The notes: a model not told the origin generated them from the letters alone. A DNA stretch of 64,000 nt from Tatumella citrea (GCF_002163585.1 NZ_CP015579.1:4369501-4433500), one strand, 5' to 3'; numbered from the stretch's first letter, positions 42,583 to 52,650 are shown. Numbers and translations are program-made.

Positions 42583-43709
42583 TGAAAGTTGCTGTGATAG
42601 GCCTGGGGGCGATGGGAAGTATGGCACTCTGGCAACTGGCGCAAGCCGGGGTCAGTGTTGACGGTTTTGAGCAGTTTGGCCTGGGTAGTGAACGGAGTGG
42701 GATTGGCGGAGAAAGCCGCCTGTTCCGTACTGCTTACAAAGAAGGGGCTCATTATGTTCCGTTACTAAAACGCTCCAGACAACTCTGGCAGTCACTGGAA
42801 CAGCAGACCGGAACATCCCTGTTAACTCTGTGTGGCGGGCTGACTATTGGTCGTGAAGATGATGAGGGAATCAGTAAAGTCCTGCAGAGTATCCGCCAGT
42901 TTGATATTGCCCATCAGCGCCCTGAACCGGAACTGGCGAGACGTCTCTATCCCGGGCACCGTTTTCGTGATGATGAAATTGTTATTTTTGATCAGGAGTC
43001 GGGGTATTTACGTCCGGAGCTGGCAGTTACCACCGCACTCAGAAAGGCCGCAGATGCAGGCGCTGCTATCTATTCTCATTGTCCGGTAGAAGCGGTAGAT
43101 ACCGACAGTCAGGGGGCTTATATTCGGGTGAATGGTAGCCTCCGTCGTTATGATAAAGTGCTGGTTACCGCCGGTGGGTGGGTAAAAAAATTATTTCCCG
43201 CAATGAGTGATGATATCTTCACTCGTAAACTCATTCTTTCCTGGTTTCCTGCCAGAGATATTTCGTGGTTTTCCCCATCGCGGTTTCCGATATTTACACG
43301 ACGTACTCAGGGTTATTTTAGTTTTGGTGTCCCTTCCATCGAAGGCAGCATGGTGAAAATAGGTATCAGTACACCGGGGCATATTGTTGCTGATACCGAC
43401 AAGGAAGATTTCCGGATCACTGAACCAGAACTTGAGGCGACGCGGTATGTTATCAGGAATTTTATGCATGGCCTGTCAGAAGACCCTGTACGTACCAGTG
43501 GTCATCCGGATGCTTTCAGCAGTGATAAACATTGCGTGATCGGCCACCCTCCGGGACAACCTGATTTGCTACTGATGAGTGGCTTTTCAGGCCATGGGTT
43601 TAAATTAGCGCCTGCTATGGGCGAAGTGGCCATGCAGATGCTTTGTGAGAAGCGATTAACACTGTCTGTCGACGAATTTTCTCTGCAACGACTGAACCTG
43701 TTTCGCTAA
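42582..43709 (+). CDS. FAD-dependent amine oxidase of the SolA/sarcosine oxidase family
   Basis: 375-aa flavoprotein of the monomeric sarcosine/N-methyltryptophan oxidase family. The dinucleotide fold is VAVIGLGAMGSMALWQLAQA, followed by GESRLFRTAYKEG and the C-terminal SGFSGHGFKLAPAMGE. By eye, the Cys that binds FAD covalently in SolA-type enzymes falls at SGHPDAFSSDKH, where a His is seen, so covalent attachment by Cys may be lost. It probably oxidises a secondary or N-methyl amine (or cyclic imine precursor) to imine with H2O2 formation. Confidence 0.87.
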   Translation: MKVAVIGLGAMGSMALWQLAQAGVSVDGFEQFGLGSERSGIGGESRLFRTAYKEGAHYVPLLKRSRQLWQSLEQQTGTSLLTLCGGLTIGREDDEGISKVLQSIRQFDIAHQRPEPELARRLYPGHRFRDDEIVIFDQESGYLRPELAVTTALRKAADAGAAIYSHCPVEAVDTDSQGAYIRVNGSLRRYDKVLVTAGGWVKKLFPAMSDDIFTRKLILSWFPARDISWFSPSRFPIFTRRTQGYFSFGVPSIEGSMVKIGISTPGHIVADTDKEDFRITEPELEATRYVIRNFMHGLSEDPVRTSGHPDAFSSDKHCVIGHPPGQPDLLLMSGFSGHGFKLAPAMGEVAMQMLCEKRLTLSVDEFSLQRLNLFR

Positions 43710-43722
43710 CCAGGGGGATATT

Positions 43723-44397
43723 ATGCATCTTGATTTCCATTATCTTATTAATATTATTCCACAGTTACTGAAGTATCTGCCGATAGTATTGTTTATTGCA
43801 TTTTGCTCTTTTTTCTTTGCTGTGGTTATCGGGATTGTTTTTTCGATAATTATTGAAAGAAAAATTCCTGTTATATATTACATCACGCTGGTGCTGGTCT
43901 CTTTTTTCCGAGGAGTACCGTCTCTGGTTCAGATATTTATTCTTTATTTCGGTCTTCCGCAGTTAGTTCCGGCGTTAAGTTCAATTAATGCGATGACGGC
44001 TGTGATTATGGCCCTGAGTATCCGAAATGCCGCCTATCTTTCTGAGGTATTTCGTTCAGCCCTGATCTCCGTTGATCCGGGACAATACGAGGCGGCATTA
44101 TCGGTCAGTATGACGCGCCGCCAGGCCTACTGGAAAGTTATCTTCCCTCAGGCGGCCCGGATTGCCATTCCTCCGTCGGGTACCTTCTTAATCATGATCC
44201 TGAAAGATACTTCGCTGGCCTTTACTATCGGGGTGGTGGATATGTTTGCTCAGGCAAAGTTGATGGCCGCGGCCAGTTATAATTTTCTGGAATCCTATCT
44301 GGCGATTGGCTTGATTTACTGGGTGCTTACCGCGGTAATCTCATTACTTCAGTCAGTTCTGGAGAAATATATCAGTCGCCCTTACCGGAGAGTGTAG
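43723..44397 (+). CDS. Amino acid ABC transporter permease (TcyL/YecS type)
   Basis: 224-aa HisM/GlnP-class permease. Membrane spans start YLPIVLFIAFCSFFFAVVIG. The class signature is GQYEAALSVSMTRRQAYWKV and IFPQAARIAIPPSGTF, followed by LKDTSLAFTIGVVDMF, typical of cystine transporters (TcyL/TcyB/YecS). It starts 13 bp after the oxidase gene and is followed after 3 bp by its ATPase. Confidence 0.9.
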   Translation: MHLDFHYLINIIPQLLKYLPIVLFIAFCSFFFAVVIGIVFSIIIERKIPVIYYITLVLVSFFRGVPSLVQIFILYFGLPQLVPALSSINAMTAVIMALSIRNAAYLSEVFRSALISVDPGQYEAALSVSMTRRQAYWKVIFPQAARIAIPPSGTFLIMILKDTSLAFTIGVVDMFAQAKLMAAASYNFLESYLAIGLIYWVLTAVISLLQSVLEKYISRPYRRV

Positions 44398-44400
44398 ATA

Positions 44401-45150
44401 ATGATAACTGTTGAGAATCTATCCAAGAGTTACGGGCGACACTCAATTTTTGAACGGCTAAATCTGGAAGTCGCTGAAGGAGAAGTGATCGCGGTTATCG
44501 GTCCGTCAGGGTCGGGAAAGTCAACGCTGTTACGTTGCCTTAATTTGCTGGAGCTTCCCGACGCCGGGCATATTGCTATCGATAATGTTGTTGTGGATGC
44601 GCCAAAGATTACAGAACCACAAGCTCTGGCGTTACGACGCAAAACCGCTATGGTCTTTCAGCATTATAATTTGTTTCGTCATTACACCGCGCTGGACAAT
44701 ATCAGCATTCCTTTACAACTTACGCGCGGAATGAGCCGTCAGCAGGCGAACGGTATTGCTCGTCAGCAACTGACGGAAGTGGGATTATCTGAGAAGGCCG
44801 ATGCCTATCCGGTCGCTCTTTCCGGAGGACAGCAGCAGAGGATTGCTATTGCTCGCGCACTCGCTCTTGAGCCACAGGTGCTGCTTTTTGATGAGCCGAC
44901 CTCAGCCCTCGACCCCGAACGGGTTGAAGATATTTTGTCACTGATGAGAACACTGGCCGGCAGAAAGATGACCATGATTGTGGTGACTCATGAAATGGAG
45001 TTTGCCTTTGAGGTCGCAGATCGGGTGATCTTTATGGAACAGGGCGGCATTACCGAACAGGGGACGCCTGACCAGATCTTTCGCCACCCTCAGCAACTCA
45101 GAACCAAACAATTCGTCAATAAATACGCCCGCTACCTGGTGCAGGGATAA
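44401..45150 (+). CDS. Amino acid ABC transporter ATPase (TcyN/GlnQ type)
   Basis: 249-aa polar-amino-acid ATPase with Walker [11 protein letters not shown]-loop [11 protein letters not shown], signature LSGGQQQR, Walker [15 protein letters not shown] and switch [22 protein letters not shown] is like TcyN-class cystine ATPases. It is the final gene of the operon beginning at 38542, completing the transporter with the lipoprotein at 39620 and the permease at 43723. Confidence 0.92.
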   Translation: MITVENLSKSYGRHSIFERLNLEVAEGEVIAVIGPSGSGKSTLLRCLNLLELPDAGHIAIDNVVVDAPKITEPQALALRRKTAMVFQHYNLFRHYTALDNISIPLQLTRGMSRQQANGIARQQLTEVGLSEKADAYPVALSGGQQQRIAIARALALEPQVLLFDEPTSALDPERVEDILSLMRTLAGRKMTMIVVTHEMEFAFEVADRVIFMEQGGITEQGTPDQIFRHPQQLRTKQFVNKYARYLVQG

Positions 45151-45190
45151 CAAAACGGCAATCCAGTGGGCCGGCAGCCGGTCGGTTTTG

Positions 45191-45227
45191 CCCCGGTTAA
45201 CCTCCTTCTGCTGGCGGTTAACCGGGG
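45191..45227. terminator. Bidirectional hairpin between the ABC operon and dctA
   Basis: Perfect 12-bp stem CCCCGGTTAACC (45191-45202) / GGTTAACCGGGG (45216-45227), 13-nt loop, between two convergent genes. There are no long T-runs on either side. Confidence 0.7.
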
Positions 45228-45232
45228 GGCGG

Positions 45233-46486
45233 TTATTTACCGCCCAGCACCTGTTTCATCTGTTGCTCGTCAAGTTCACCGACCCGTTTTGCGACAAACA
45301 GAGTAGCGACACCGTTACCCACCAGGTTGGTCAGTGCACGGGCTTCTGACATAAAGCGGTCAATACCCAGGATTAGCGCCAGTCCGGTGACCGGCAGAGT
45401 GCCGACCGCCGACAGGGTGGCTGCCAGTACGATAAACCCGCTGCCAGTTACCCCCGCAGCCCCTTTTGAAGAGAGCAGCAGCACCACCAACAGGGTTACC
45501 TGATGGAAAATGTCCATATGGCTGTTGGTCGCCTGGGCAATAAATACCGCTGCCATCGTCAGATAGATAGACGTTCCGTCCAGGTTAAATGAATAGCCGG
45601 TGGGAATGACCAGCCCGACTACCGATTTCTTACAACCGACCTCTTCCATTTTTTTCAGCATCCTCGGCAGTACTGACTCAGAGGAAGATGTTCCAAGAAC
45701 AATCAGTAATTCCTCTTTGATATAGCCGATAAATTTGAAAATGTTGAAGCCGATGTAACGGGAGATCAGCCCGAGAACAATCACCACAAACAGCACACAG
45801 GTGATATAGAAGCAGACAATCAGCTGGCCGAGTTGTACCAGTGAGCCGACGCCGTATTTGCCGATAGTAAATGCCATAGCGCCGAAGGCACCGAGGGGCG
45901 CCAGCCTCATGATCATATTGATAATGCCAAAGATCACCCGTGAGAAATTTTCGATGACATTGAAAATCAGCGTACCGGTATTTCCCAGGCGATGCAGTGC
46001 AAATCCAAACAGGATAGCGAACATCAATACCTGCAGAATATTGCCGCTGGCAAAGGCTCCAATCACACTGTTCGGGATAATGTCCATAATGAAGGACACA
46101 ATACCCTGTTGTTTCGCCTGGTTAGCGTAAGTGGTAATGGCGGACGCATCCAGACTGGCAGGGTCAATATTCATACCAGCGCCGGGCTGCGCAATATTCA
46201 CTACGATCAGACCAATAATCAGGGCAAGAGTACTGACAATTTCAAAATAGAGCAGGGCAATGGCCCCTGTACGTCCTACCGCTTTCATGCTTTCCATACC
46301 GGCAATGCCTGTCACAACCGTACAGAAAATTACCGGGGCAATCACCATTTTAATCAGTTTGATAAAACCGTCACCTAACGGTTTCATCTGCGTACCAATT
46401 TCAGGGTAGAAGTGTCCAAGAAATACTCCGATAGCGATGGCAATAAGTACCTGGATGTAAAGGCTGCGGAACAGCGATTTTTTCAT
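45233..46486 (-). CDS. dctA: Aerobic C4-dicarboxylate transporter DctA
   Basis: 417-aa DAACS-family proton (cation)/dicarboxylate symporter. It is nearly collinear with E. coli DctA ([74 protein letters not shown]). It imports succinate, fumarate and malate across the inner membrane. The C-terminal tail is about 10 residues shorter than in E. coli. The promoter should lie in the 398-bp gap upstream; a CRP or DcuR site could not be pinned down. Confidence 0.95.
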   Translation of the reverse strand: MKKSLFRSLYIQVLIAIAIGVFLGHFYPEIGTQMKPLGDGFIKLIKMVIAPVIFCTVVTGIAGMESMKAVGRTGAIALLYFEIVSTLALIIGLIVVNIAQPGAGMNIDPASLDASAITTYANQAKQQGIVSFIMDIIPNSVIGAFASGNILQVLMFAILFGFALHRLGNTGTLIFNVIENFSRVIFGIINMIMRLAPLGAFGAMAFTIGKYGVGSLVQLGQLIVCFYITCVLFVVIVLGLISRYIGFNIFKFIGYIKEELLIVLGTSSSESVLPRMLKKMEEVGCKKSVVGLVIPTGYSFNLDGTSIYLTMAAVFIAQATNSHMDIFHQVTLLVVLLLSSKGAAGVTGSGFIVLAATLSAVGTLPVTGLALILGIDRFMSEARALTNLVGNGVATLFVAKRVGELDEQQMKQVLGGK

Positions 46487-46884
46487 AATGATCCCAGTCA
46501 GATAAAATAGCGTTTATTTTTATAGTCTCAGTCAACTACACGCTAAAAAGTAACAGTATGTTAATTAAAATCAAATAACATCACAGAGTTGAATGATGAA
46601 TTGGTAGTTTTATGAACTGACTCGCTTCAGTAAGCGGGTATTTTTCAATCACCTGGTGATTTTTCTTTTCCTGACATGGTGAAAGCGGGTGAGAGAATGA
46701 AAAATAAACAGAAACAAAATCAGACATAGCAGTAAGTGCGCTGTTACTAAAAAGCTATTGAAGCTTAGTAAAGTCACACTATGCTGGCAGCTATCAGCTT
46801 AAACAATGAATTGTGTATTCGTCTCCGCTGAACGGAGCCATTTTCTATTTTTTCAATTTAATCTCAACAGAGTCAGGAGAATTC
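46487..46884. other. Intergenic region between dctA and dienelactone hydrolase gene
   Basis: About 400 bp between divergent genes. It contains a stem-loop ACTCGCTT-CAGT-AAGCGGGT (46620-46639) followed by ATTTTTC on the plus strand, and a perfect inverted repeat AATCACC-T-GGTGATT (46647-46661). No ORF is convincing. The first structure looks like an intrinsic terminator with no annotated gene upstream on that strand. Confidence 0.5.
46620..46646 (+). terminator. Terminator-like hairpin without an upstream gene
   Basis: An 8-bp stem (one T-G wobble) with tetraloop CAGT, followed by ATTTTT. On the plus strand the nearest gene upstream is dctA, which points the other way, so the transcript it would end is unknown. 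A small RNA is possible. Confidence 0.4.
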
Positions 46885-47604
46885 ATGAGCCAGTTCCAAT
46901 CCAAAAAAATCACCTACCATTCCGGCAGCACTGAACTGGAAGGCGTTCTGGTGTTTGATGCCAGCCTGAAACACCCGGTTCCGGGTATTGTCATGGCGCC
47001 AAACTGGATGGGCGTGACTGATGCGGCTGTTGAACTGGCAGAACAGACGGTAGCTCAGGGATATGTGGTGCTGGTCGCCGATTTGTACGGTAAAGGAGTG
47101 CGCCCAACCTCTGCAGATGAAGCCGGTACAGTGATGATGACAGTTAAAAATACTCCGGAAGAAACCGGACGTATGGCTGTTGCTGTTCAGGCATTAACTG
47201 CCCAGACTGACGCTCCGGTCATTGCTGACAAAGTTGCTGCTATCGGTTTCTGTTTTGGCGGTCACTGTGCGCTGGAATTTGCCCGCAGCGGTGCTTCAAT
47301 CCAGGCAGCGGTTTCTTTTCATGGTGGTCTGGACACCTGCGGCAGCTATGACGCTAAAGATATTAAAGGCTCCGTCCTGGTTCTGGATGGTGCAGAGGAC
47401 CCGCTGGTGGCCCGTGAGCAACTGCCTGAGTTTGCCCGTGAGATGACTACAGCCAAAGTTGACTGGAAACTTCACAGCTATAAAGGTGCAGTACACTCGT
47501 TCACTGATGTTCATGCCAATGTGAAAGGTATGGCTGAATATAATGCCGATGTCAGCGCCCGTGCATTTTCTGCCATGTTTACCCTGCTAGAAGAAGTCTT
47601 CTGA
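46885..47604 (+). CDS. Dienelactone hydrolase family protein
   Basis: 239-aa cytoplasmic alpha/beta hydrolase. Catalytic Cys is in GFCFGGHCALEFA, Asp in LDGAEDPLVA and His in GAVHSFTD, the DLH triad. ATG 46885 follows CAGGAGA; the longer frame from 46813 has no ribosome site. Enteric homologues (YsgA/DlhH-like) have no firmly known physiological substrate. It is convergent with fecA. Confidence 0.9.
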   Translation: MSQFQSKKITYHSGSTELEGVLVFDASLKHPVPGIVMAPNWMGVTDAAVELAEQTVAQGYVVLVADLYGKGVRPTSADEAGTVMMTVKNTPEETGRMAVAVQALTAQTDAPVIADKVAAIGFCFGGHCALEFARSGASIQAAVSFHGGLDTCGSYDAKDIKGSVLVLDGAEDPLVAREQLPEFAREMTTAKVDWKLHSYKGAVHSFTDVHANVKGMAEYNADVSARAFSAMFTLLEEVF

Positions 47605-47629
47605 TTTCCGTCACCAGCGGATTCAGAGA

Positions 47630-47657
47630 GACTCCCGGCACTCTGGTGCCGGGAGTC
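47630..47657. terminator. Perfect hairpin between convergent dlh and fecA
   Basis: GACTCCCGGCAC (47630-47641) / GTGCCGGGAGTC (47646-47657) with tetraloop TCTG, 25 bp after the hydrolase stop and 6 bp after the fecA stop. It probably terminates both transcripts. Confidence 0.75.
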
Positions 47658-47663
47658 AGAGGC

Positions 47664-50036
47664 TTATAATTTTAGCGACGCCTGCATATAGAAAGTGCGT
47701 GGCTCACCGGCATACAATCCCTTATTGTTATCATCATAAGAGCGAATGTAGTAAGGCTGATCAAACAGGTTTTTCACCCCAAACCCGACTTTCAGGTGAG
47801 AATATTGTGGCCCAAAATCGTAGCCAACCCTTGCTCCCCATAACATATAGCCGGCAATCCGTCCGGTACTTCCATCGGCGCTTTCTGCCACAGTATTGGC
47901 GTTATCGGCAAATTGTCCGGACTGGTATTCACCATTAATGTTGAAAGCCCAGGACCCCGGCGTGTAATCAATGCCCACCACACCTTTATTTTTAGGTGAG
48001 AACGGTACCTGGTTACCATATGTGTCACCATGTTCCCGAATCTCTGCATTCACATAAGCATAGCTGGCATAGATCGATATATTCTCCAGGTGCGGTGACA
48101 GGGCGGATAAATCATAGCGGAACTGCGTTTCCAGACCACTATGACGGGTTTTCCCCCGGGCCGTCACCGAATCATCAATCTGGTTTGAGTCGTACTGGTT
48201 GTTAAAGTTAATCAGGAAGATGCCCGCTTCTGCGCTGAGATAACCATCATCGTAACGGGTACCGGTTTCCCAGGTTCTGGCTTTTTCGGGTTCAACACTA
48301 CCGCTGCTGACTGCCTTACCTATCTGACTGTACTGCACTGTGCCGAATGACCCTTCAGTATTGGCATACAGATTCCAGCTGTCGGTCAGATGATATAGTA
48401 CACTGAGCGCCGGTAATGGGGCATTGTAACTGATTTTCTGATGAGTATTTTTCAACGCATCGTTCTGATAAGACTCAATGTGTTCAAAGCGCATACCGGG
48501 GGTAATCGTCCAGTTACCGATATCTATCCGGTCATCAGCATAAACCGCATGAGCTTCGGTGCCTGAGCGGGTATCTCTGTCGTAGGGGCTGGAAACGGAT
48601 GGCAGAATTCCTTGCGCAGTCGGGGTGTAATAGCGCATTTCATGGCTGGATTCGCTGATATAACGGTATCCGATGCTGACTTCCTGAGCAGAGGGTCCCA
48701 GTAAAAAACTCTGACTGTATCGTGGTTCAATTCCACGCACCCAGTATTCACGAGGTGAAAGGGTAATTTTGCTGCCTTGCTGCAGGTAGCCATTACGCAG
48801 GGTATGGGTGAAAAATCCCAGAACATTAAATTTATGCTGCATATCGGGTTGGTACTGGTAACCGAGGCTGGCCAGCTCCCGACGCCCCCAGAACTGATCA
48901 TAAGGCCGGGTCGATTGCCAGCGATTGGCATGATAGTCAGAGCGGGTAAGTCCTCCTGGCATATCCGCACGGCCATCATAATATTGCAATAAGCTGGTGA
49001 AGGTGTTGACGCGATCCGGGGCATAGCGGCTTTTTAGCATGATGTCATCAATACGGGTGGCACTATGTTCACGCCAGTCGCTGCCACGGGTTCCTGAATA
49101 GAGCAGAGCACTGCCCAATCCATTATCTGCGGTTCCGCCTACTAACAGATTGTGAGTTTCTTTAGGGTTGTTCTGTGAGGATGTTGGGCTTAGCATACCT
49201 TCGACCCCGGCTTCAATGCCAAAGTCTTTCGGGATGGCGCGGGTCACATAATTTACGACACCCCCCACACTTTGTGGCCCGTATCGCACCGCTCCGCCAT
49301 CACGCACCACATCGACGGCATCCATATTACCGAGAGATACCGGAGCCAGCGAAAGCTGAGGCTGCCCGTAGGGAGCAAAGGGGACCGGGATACCATCCAT
49401 CAGGATCGTTGAGCGGGTAGCCAGTCTTGGGTTGAGCCCCCGTATACCAAAATTCATGGCCAGATCATCGCTTCCGGTTCCGTTATTATCTGGCGCGTTC
49501 ACCCCGGGGATTCGGTTCATCACCTCACGAATGGTCGTGGCACCGGTTTTGCTGAAATCATCACGACGAATAACATCTCTGGCTCCCGGGTGTTCAAATA
49601 CGTCACTTTCACGGGCATCTCCCAGCCAGTCACCCACGACGGTCATTGAGGTTGTCGGAGCCTGAACTGCGGGCACAGGGAGTGCAACGACTGTCCAGCT
49701 GCCGGACCCCAATGGTTTCGCCTGAAGCTGGCTGTCTGCCAGTAATGCCTGCAGCCCGTCGCCAATACTATAATCGCCCGACAGACCATGGCTTTGCTTA
49801 CCGCGTGTCAGGCGGGCGTCGATCGATAAGGTAATCCCGCTTTCTGCAGCATAGCGGTTCAGGGTGTTATCCAATGTATCTGCCGGAAGCTGATAGTGGT
49901 GCAACGGCAGAGGAGTGCCTGCACTGATGTTGCTGCTGAACAAGCCTGCTCCGGTGAGTAATGAGAGCTGCAGGCAGAATACCAGAGCGGAACGCGGATA
50001 TTTTTTTGCTACAGAAGCCTGACCAGAGGTCTTCAT
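47664..50036 (-). CDS. fecA: Ferric citrate TonB-dependent receptor FecA
   Basis: 790-aa outer membrane receptor, collinear with E. coli FecA. After the signal peptide comes the STN signalling domain (about 45-120; [20 protein letters not shown]), the TonB box region [16 protein letters not shown], the plug ([56 protein letters not shown]), and the 22-strand barrel ending FYMQASLKL. The ferric citrate-binding stretches of FecA are well preserved. It both imports ferric citrate and signals through FecR to FecI. fecBCDE does not follow in this window. Confidence 0.95.
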   Translation of the reverse strand: MKTSGQASVAKKYPRSALVFCLQLSLLTGAGLFSSNISAGTPLPLHHYQLPADTLDNTLNRYAAESGITLSIDARLTRGKQSHGLSGDYSIGDGLQALLADSQLQAKPLGSGSWTVVALPVPAVQAPTTSMTVVGDWLGDARESDVFEHPGARDVIRRDDFSKTGATTIREVMNRIPGVNAPDNNGTGSDDLAMNFGIRGLNPRLATRSTILMDGIPVPFAPYGQPQLSLAPVSLGNMDAVDVVRDGGAVRYGPQSVGGVVNYVTRAIPKDFGIEAGVEGMLSPTSSQNNPKETHNLLVGGTADNGLGSALLYSGTRGSDWREHSATRIDDIMLKSRYAPDRVNTFTSLLQYYDGRADMPGGLTRSDYHANRWQSTRPYDQFWGRRELASLGYQYQPDMQHKFNVLGFFTHTLRNGYLQQGSKITLSPREYWVRGIEPRYSQSFLLGPSAQEVSIGYRYISESSHEMRYYTPTAQGILPSVSSPYDRDTRSGTEAHAVYADDRIDIGNWTITPGMRFEHIESYQNDALKNTHQKISYNAPLPALSVLYHLTDSWNLYANTEGSFGTVQYSQIGKAVSSGSVEPEKARTWETGTRYDDGYLSAEAGIFLINFNNQYDSNQIDDSVTARGKTRHSGLETQFRYDLSALSPHLENISIYASYAYVNAEIREHGDTYGNQVPFSPKNKGVVGIDYTPGSWAFNINGEYQSGQFADNANTVAESADGSTGRIAGYMLWGARVGYDFGPQYSHLKVGFGVKNLFDQPYYIRSYDDNNKGLYAGEPRTFYMQASLKL

Positions 50037-50126
50037 GTTATCTCCATCATTTTTTTAATCATTACCAATGAAGTCGAATGAAAAATAAAAAAGGACAACA
50101 TGAACTGAACATTTTTTCCGGATAAC

Positions 50127-51086
50127 TCAGGATCTGCCTCTGATCAGAATGATGTATTGGGTAATGTATTGGATGTTAACCGGAAGCGTGGCCGCGATTG
50201 CCTGAAGAGCGGCAGGAATATTGGTCAGAGGGAAGGTACCGCTCAGTCTCAGTCCGGCAACCGACGGGGTACAGCGTAGTACCCCGGGGTGATATTGCGA
50301 CAGTACACTGACAACCTTGCTAAGCGTCTGGTCGCTGAAACTCACCGTACCATTGATCCAGTCACTGGAGTGAGGGTCGGCAGGTCGTAGCTCAGAGAAT
50401 CCGGCAGGGTCAATACGCAGGCTTTGACCCTCAGTCACCAGTACAGACTTCTGCGGGTCGTGGAGCAATACCGCTCTGACCGCATGTTCCCTGACACTGA
50501 TCAGGACCTTATCTTCCCGTTGTTGTACCGTAAACCGGGTCCCTAATGCGGTCAGCAACGCTGGCTGGGTCAGTATCCGGAAAGGTCGATGGGCCAGGTC
50601 ATGGCCGGTTTTTATCGCAATATCACCATATAACAATTCAATCAGACGTTGCTGACTATCAAAACGGACATTGGCTGCACTGTCGGTATTCAGGGTTAGC
50701 AGGCTACCATCTCCCAGGGATTGATGCAGCATTTGGCCGGTTGCGGTGTGATAATCGGCTCGCATACCTTCTGCCAACTCTGAATGCCATAACTGCCAGC
50801 CGGTGGCCGCGCTGCCAGCCAACAGTAGCAGACCTTTCAACACTGAACGGCGGGTGGCCGGAGAGTCGGCCATCAGCCCCTCCGTGACCCCGACAGGAAT
50901 AGCATTCATTTGTCGGCGCAGAGACTCTACCTGCTGCCAGGCCCATTGATGATCGGCATGGCTTTGGTGCCATTGCTGCCATTTACCGGTTTGTCGGGCT
51001 GTGACCGAGGGATCATTCAGCTGTGCATACCAGTAAGAGGCCGAACGTAATGCCCTTTTTTTCGACTCAGAAAGTGCCTGTACCAT
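50127..51086 (-). CDS. fecR: Ferric citrate signal transducer FecR
   Basis: 319-aa inner membrane sigma regulator. ATG 51086 overlaps the fecI stop by one base (TAATG) and gives MVQALSESKKRALRSASYWY, aligning with the start of E. coli FecR; the longer frame is not needed. The N-terminal cytoplasmic part (WQQVESLRRQ) binds FecI. One transmembrane helix (SVLKGLLLLAGSAATGWQLW, about 81-100) is followed by the periplasmic FecR domain (DGSLLTLNTDSAANVRFD; GLRLSGTFPL), which contacts the FecA STN domain. Confidence 0.93.
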   Translation of the reverse strand: MVQALSESKKRALRSASYWYAQLNDPSVTARQTGKWQQWHQSHADHQWAWQQVESLRRQMNAIPVGVTEGLMADSPATRRSVLKGLLLLAGSAATGWQLWHSELAEGMRADYHTATGQMLHQSLGDGSLLTLNTDSAANVRFDSQQRLIELLYGDIAIKTGHDLAHRPFRILTQPALLTALGTRFTVQQREDKVLISVREHAVRAVLLHDPQKSVLVTEGQSLRIDPAGFSELRPADPHSSDWINGTVSFSDQTLSKVVSVLSQYHPGVLRCTPSVAGLRLSGTFPLTNIPAALQAIAATLPVNIQYITQYIILIRGRS

Positions 51087-51607
51087 TACAGGCCATGCTC
51101 CAGACGAAACAGCAGACAATGCTCAGTAGCCTTCGCAATATATTTTTTGACCGAACTGACTGAAACCCCCAACTGATTAGCAATCTCACGGTAGCGTAAA
51201 CCTTCCAGCTGAGACAAAAGGAATGCCTGTCGGGCTTTATCACTCAAACATGCCAGCATTTGGTCAACGAGTTGCAGTGTCTGTAAATGAATTTGCTGTT
51301 GCTCTGTATCAGGGACCTGATCAGCAGGTAACAGCGACAGCATTTCCAGATAACTTTTTTCCAGAGCCTGCCGTCGAAAAAGATCCACCATGACCCGCTT
51401 TGCCACGGTACAGAGAAATGAGCGAGGGTCACGGATAGTTTGAAGTGATTGCTGACCAAATATTCGCATCCAGGTATCCTGGGCAATATCCTCTGCGTCG
51501 AACAACGAATGCATTTTCCGTGTCAGCCAGAGAGTCAGCCAACTATGATAAGAACGGTAAAATACATCAAAAGTTAAACTGGCCGGTGAGGTTGCAGAAT
51601 CGGTCAT
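51086..51607 (-). CDS. fecI: ECF sigma factor FecI
   Basis: 173-aa ECF sigma factor, the length of E. coli FecI. Region 2 is DAEDIAQDTWMRIF and DPRSFLCTVAKRVMVDLFRR; region 4 is LRYREIANQLGVSVSSVKKY, ending EHCLLFRLEHGL. The start at 51607 (MTDSATSPASLTF) is chosen by match to E. coli (MSDRATTTASLTF); in-frame GTG 51622 and ATG 51613 lie just upstream. It drives fecA transcription when ferric citrate binds FecA. A Fur box lies upstream. Confidence 0.93.
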   Translation of the reverse strand: MTDSATSPASLTFDVFYRSYHSWLTLWLTRKMHSLFDAEDIAQDTWMRIFGQQSLQTIRDPRSFLCTVAKRVMVDLFRRQALEKSYLEMLSLLPADQVPDTEQQQIHLQTLQLVDQMLACLSDKARQAFLLSQLEGLRYREIANQLGVSVSSVKKYIAKATEHCLLFRLEHGL

Positions 51608-51650
51608 GGTCATAATGATCACAGGTAAGTGCCAGGGTATATATTAATAT

Positions 51651-51669
51651 GAGAATGGTTATCATTTCA
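51651..51669 (-). promoter_or_regulatory. Fur box upstream of fecI
   Basis: Read on the minus strand, TGAAATGATAACCATTCTC matches the 19-bp Fur consensus (GATAATGATAATCATTATC) at 14 positions. It lies about 45 bp before the fecI start. Iron-loaded Fur would repress fecIR. Confidence 0.8.
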
Positions 51670-51765
51670 ATCCTGGGCGTCAGAGAACAGGCGGTGGGTG
51701 ATAATCATAAATCTGTCATGTTCGCTCCCTAGTATGCCTGTCATCTTAATCTGCGAGCGAACCCG

Positions 51766-52512
51766 ATGAAAAACCTGTTAAAAACTCTGCCGTTGCTGAT
51801 ACTCCCTGTCGTCAGTATCACCGGTTATGCGGCCGATGCACCGGGCATCTGTGCACCAAAAGCCTATGAAATGGCATTGCGTTACCAGCAAAAATCAGCT
51901 GAAATTATGGCTCTGCAGCTGCAGACCTATAAGTTTGCCCGCCAGGATTTTCTGCAGAAGGCGGCGCACTTAGCATCGCCGGAAAAGGCAGCAGTGGTGA
52001 TGGACCTTGATGAAACCGTACTGGATAATTCAGCTCTGCTGGTCAGGGATATGGAAAATTGCCATGATTACACGCAATGGGATACCTGGGATGCCTGGGA
52101 AAAGAACGGACATCCGGGATTAATCCCGGGGGCTAAAGCGTTCCTGCAAACCGTGACCGATAAAAAAGTGCATATTTTCTATGTGTCCGACCGCTCTGAA
52201 GCCAATAAACAACAAACGCTGGCCACATTGCGTGCGTTAGGTCTGCCTCAGGTCTCCGCAGATAATGTATTACTGGATACTGCCTCCAAGCAGGTGCGTC
52301 GTGAAGCAATCCGACAGCATTACAATATCATTATGTTATTCGGTGACAGCCTGCCTGATCTCGCGGCTCAGTTTAAGAATAAAAAGACCACCGATCAGCA
52401 GCGTCAGCTGGTACAAGACAGCGAAGCGCATTTTGCCGATGACTGGATTGTATTGCCAAATTCGGCGTACGGATCCTGGTCAAATGCTCAGCTGACCCCC
52501 TGGAAACCTTAA
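51766..52512 (+). CDS. Periplasmic acid phosphatase / 5'-nucleotidase, e(P4) HAD family
   Basis: 248-aa secreted phosphatase of HAD subfamily IIIB. The signal peptide ends ITGYAA; no lipobox Cys is seen, unlike the Haemophilus e(P4) lipoprotein. Motif I is VVMDLDETVLDNSA (DxDxT), motif II VHIFYVSDRSE, motif IV LFGDSLPDLA. The chain ends FAD-DWIVLPNSAYGSW as in the P4 family. It probably dephosphorylates nucleotides or NMN in the periplasm. It is followed after 138 bp by a CodB-like permease that could import a released base. Confidence 0.9.
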   Translation: MKNLLKTLPLLILPVVSITGYAADAPGICAPKAYEMALRYQQKSAEIMALQLQTYKFARQDFLQKAAHLASPEKAAVVMDLDETVLDNSALLVRDMENCHDYTQWDTWDAWEKNGHPGLIPGAKAFLQTVTDKKVHIFYVSDRSEANKQQTLATLRALGLPQVSADNVLLDTASKQVRREAIRQHYNIIMLFGDSLPDLAAQFKNKKTTDQQRQLVQDSEAHFADDWIVLPNSAYGSWSNAQLTPWKP

Positions 52513-52650
52513 TCTGCCTGATTATTGTGATTCGTTTTGGTGCAATGCCTGCAGTGGCTGTGCAACAGCCCATTGCAGGCAGTCCCCGATAACTGGCGCA
52601 GGTTTTGCATTAACCCTTACAGGTCCTCATTTTGTAAGGTAGCGTTTAAC

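Noticed and set aside
52537..52650. 38-residue N-terminal extension of the CodB-like permease
   Set aside because: Cys/Trp-rich, unlike NCS1 proteins. GTG 52651 gives the family length and a sensible start.
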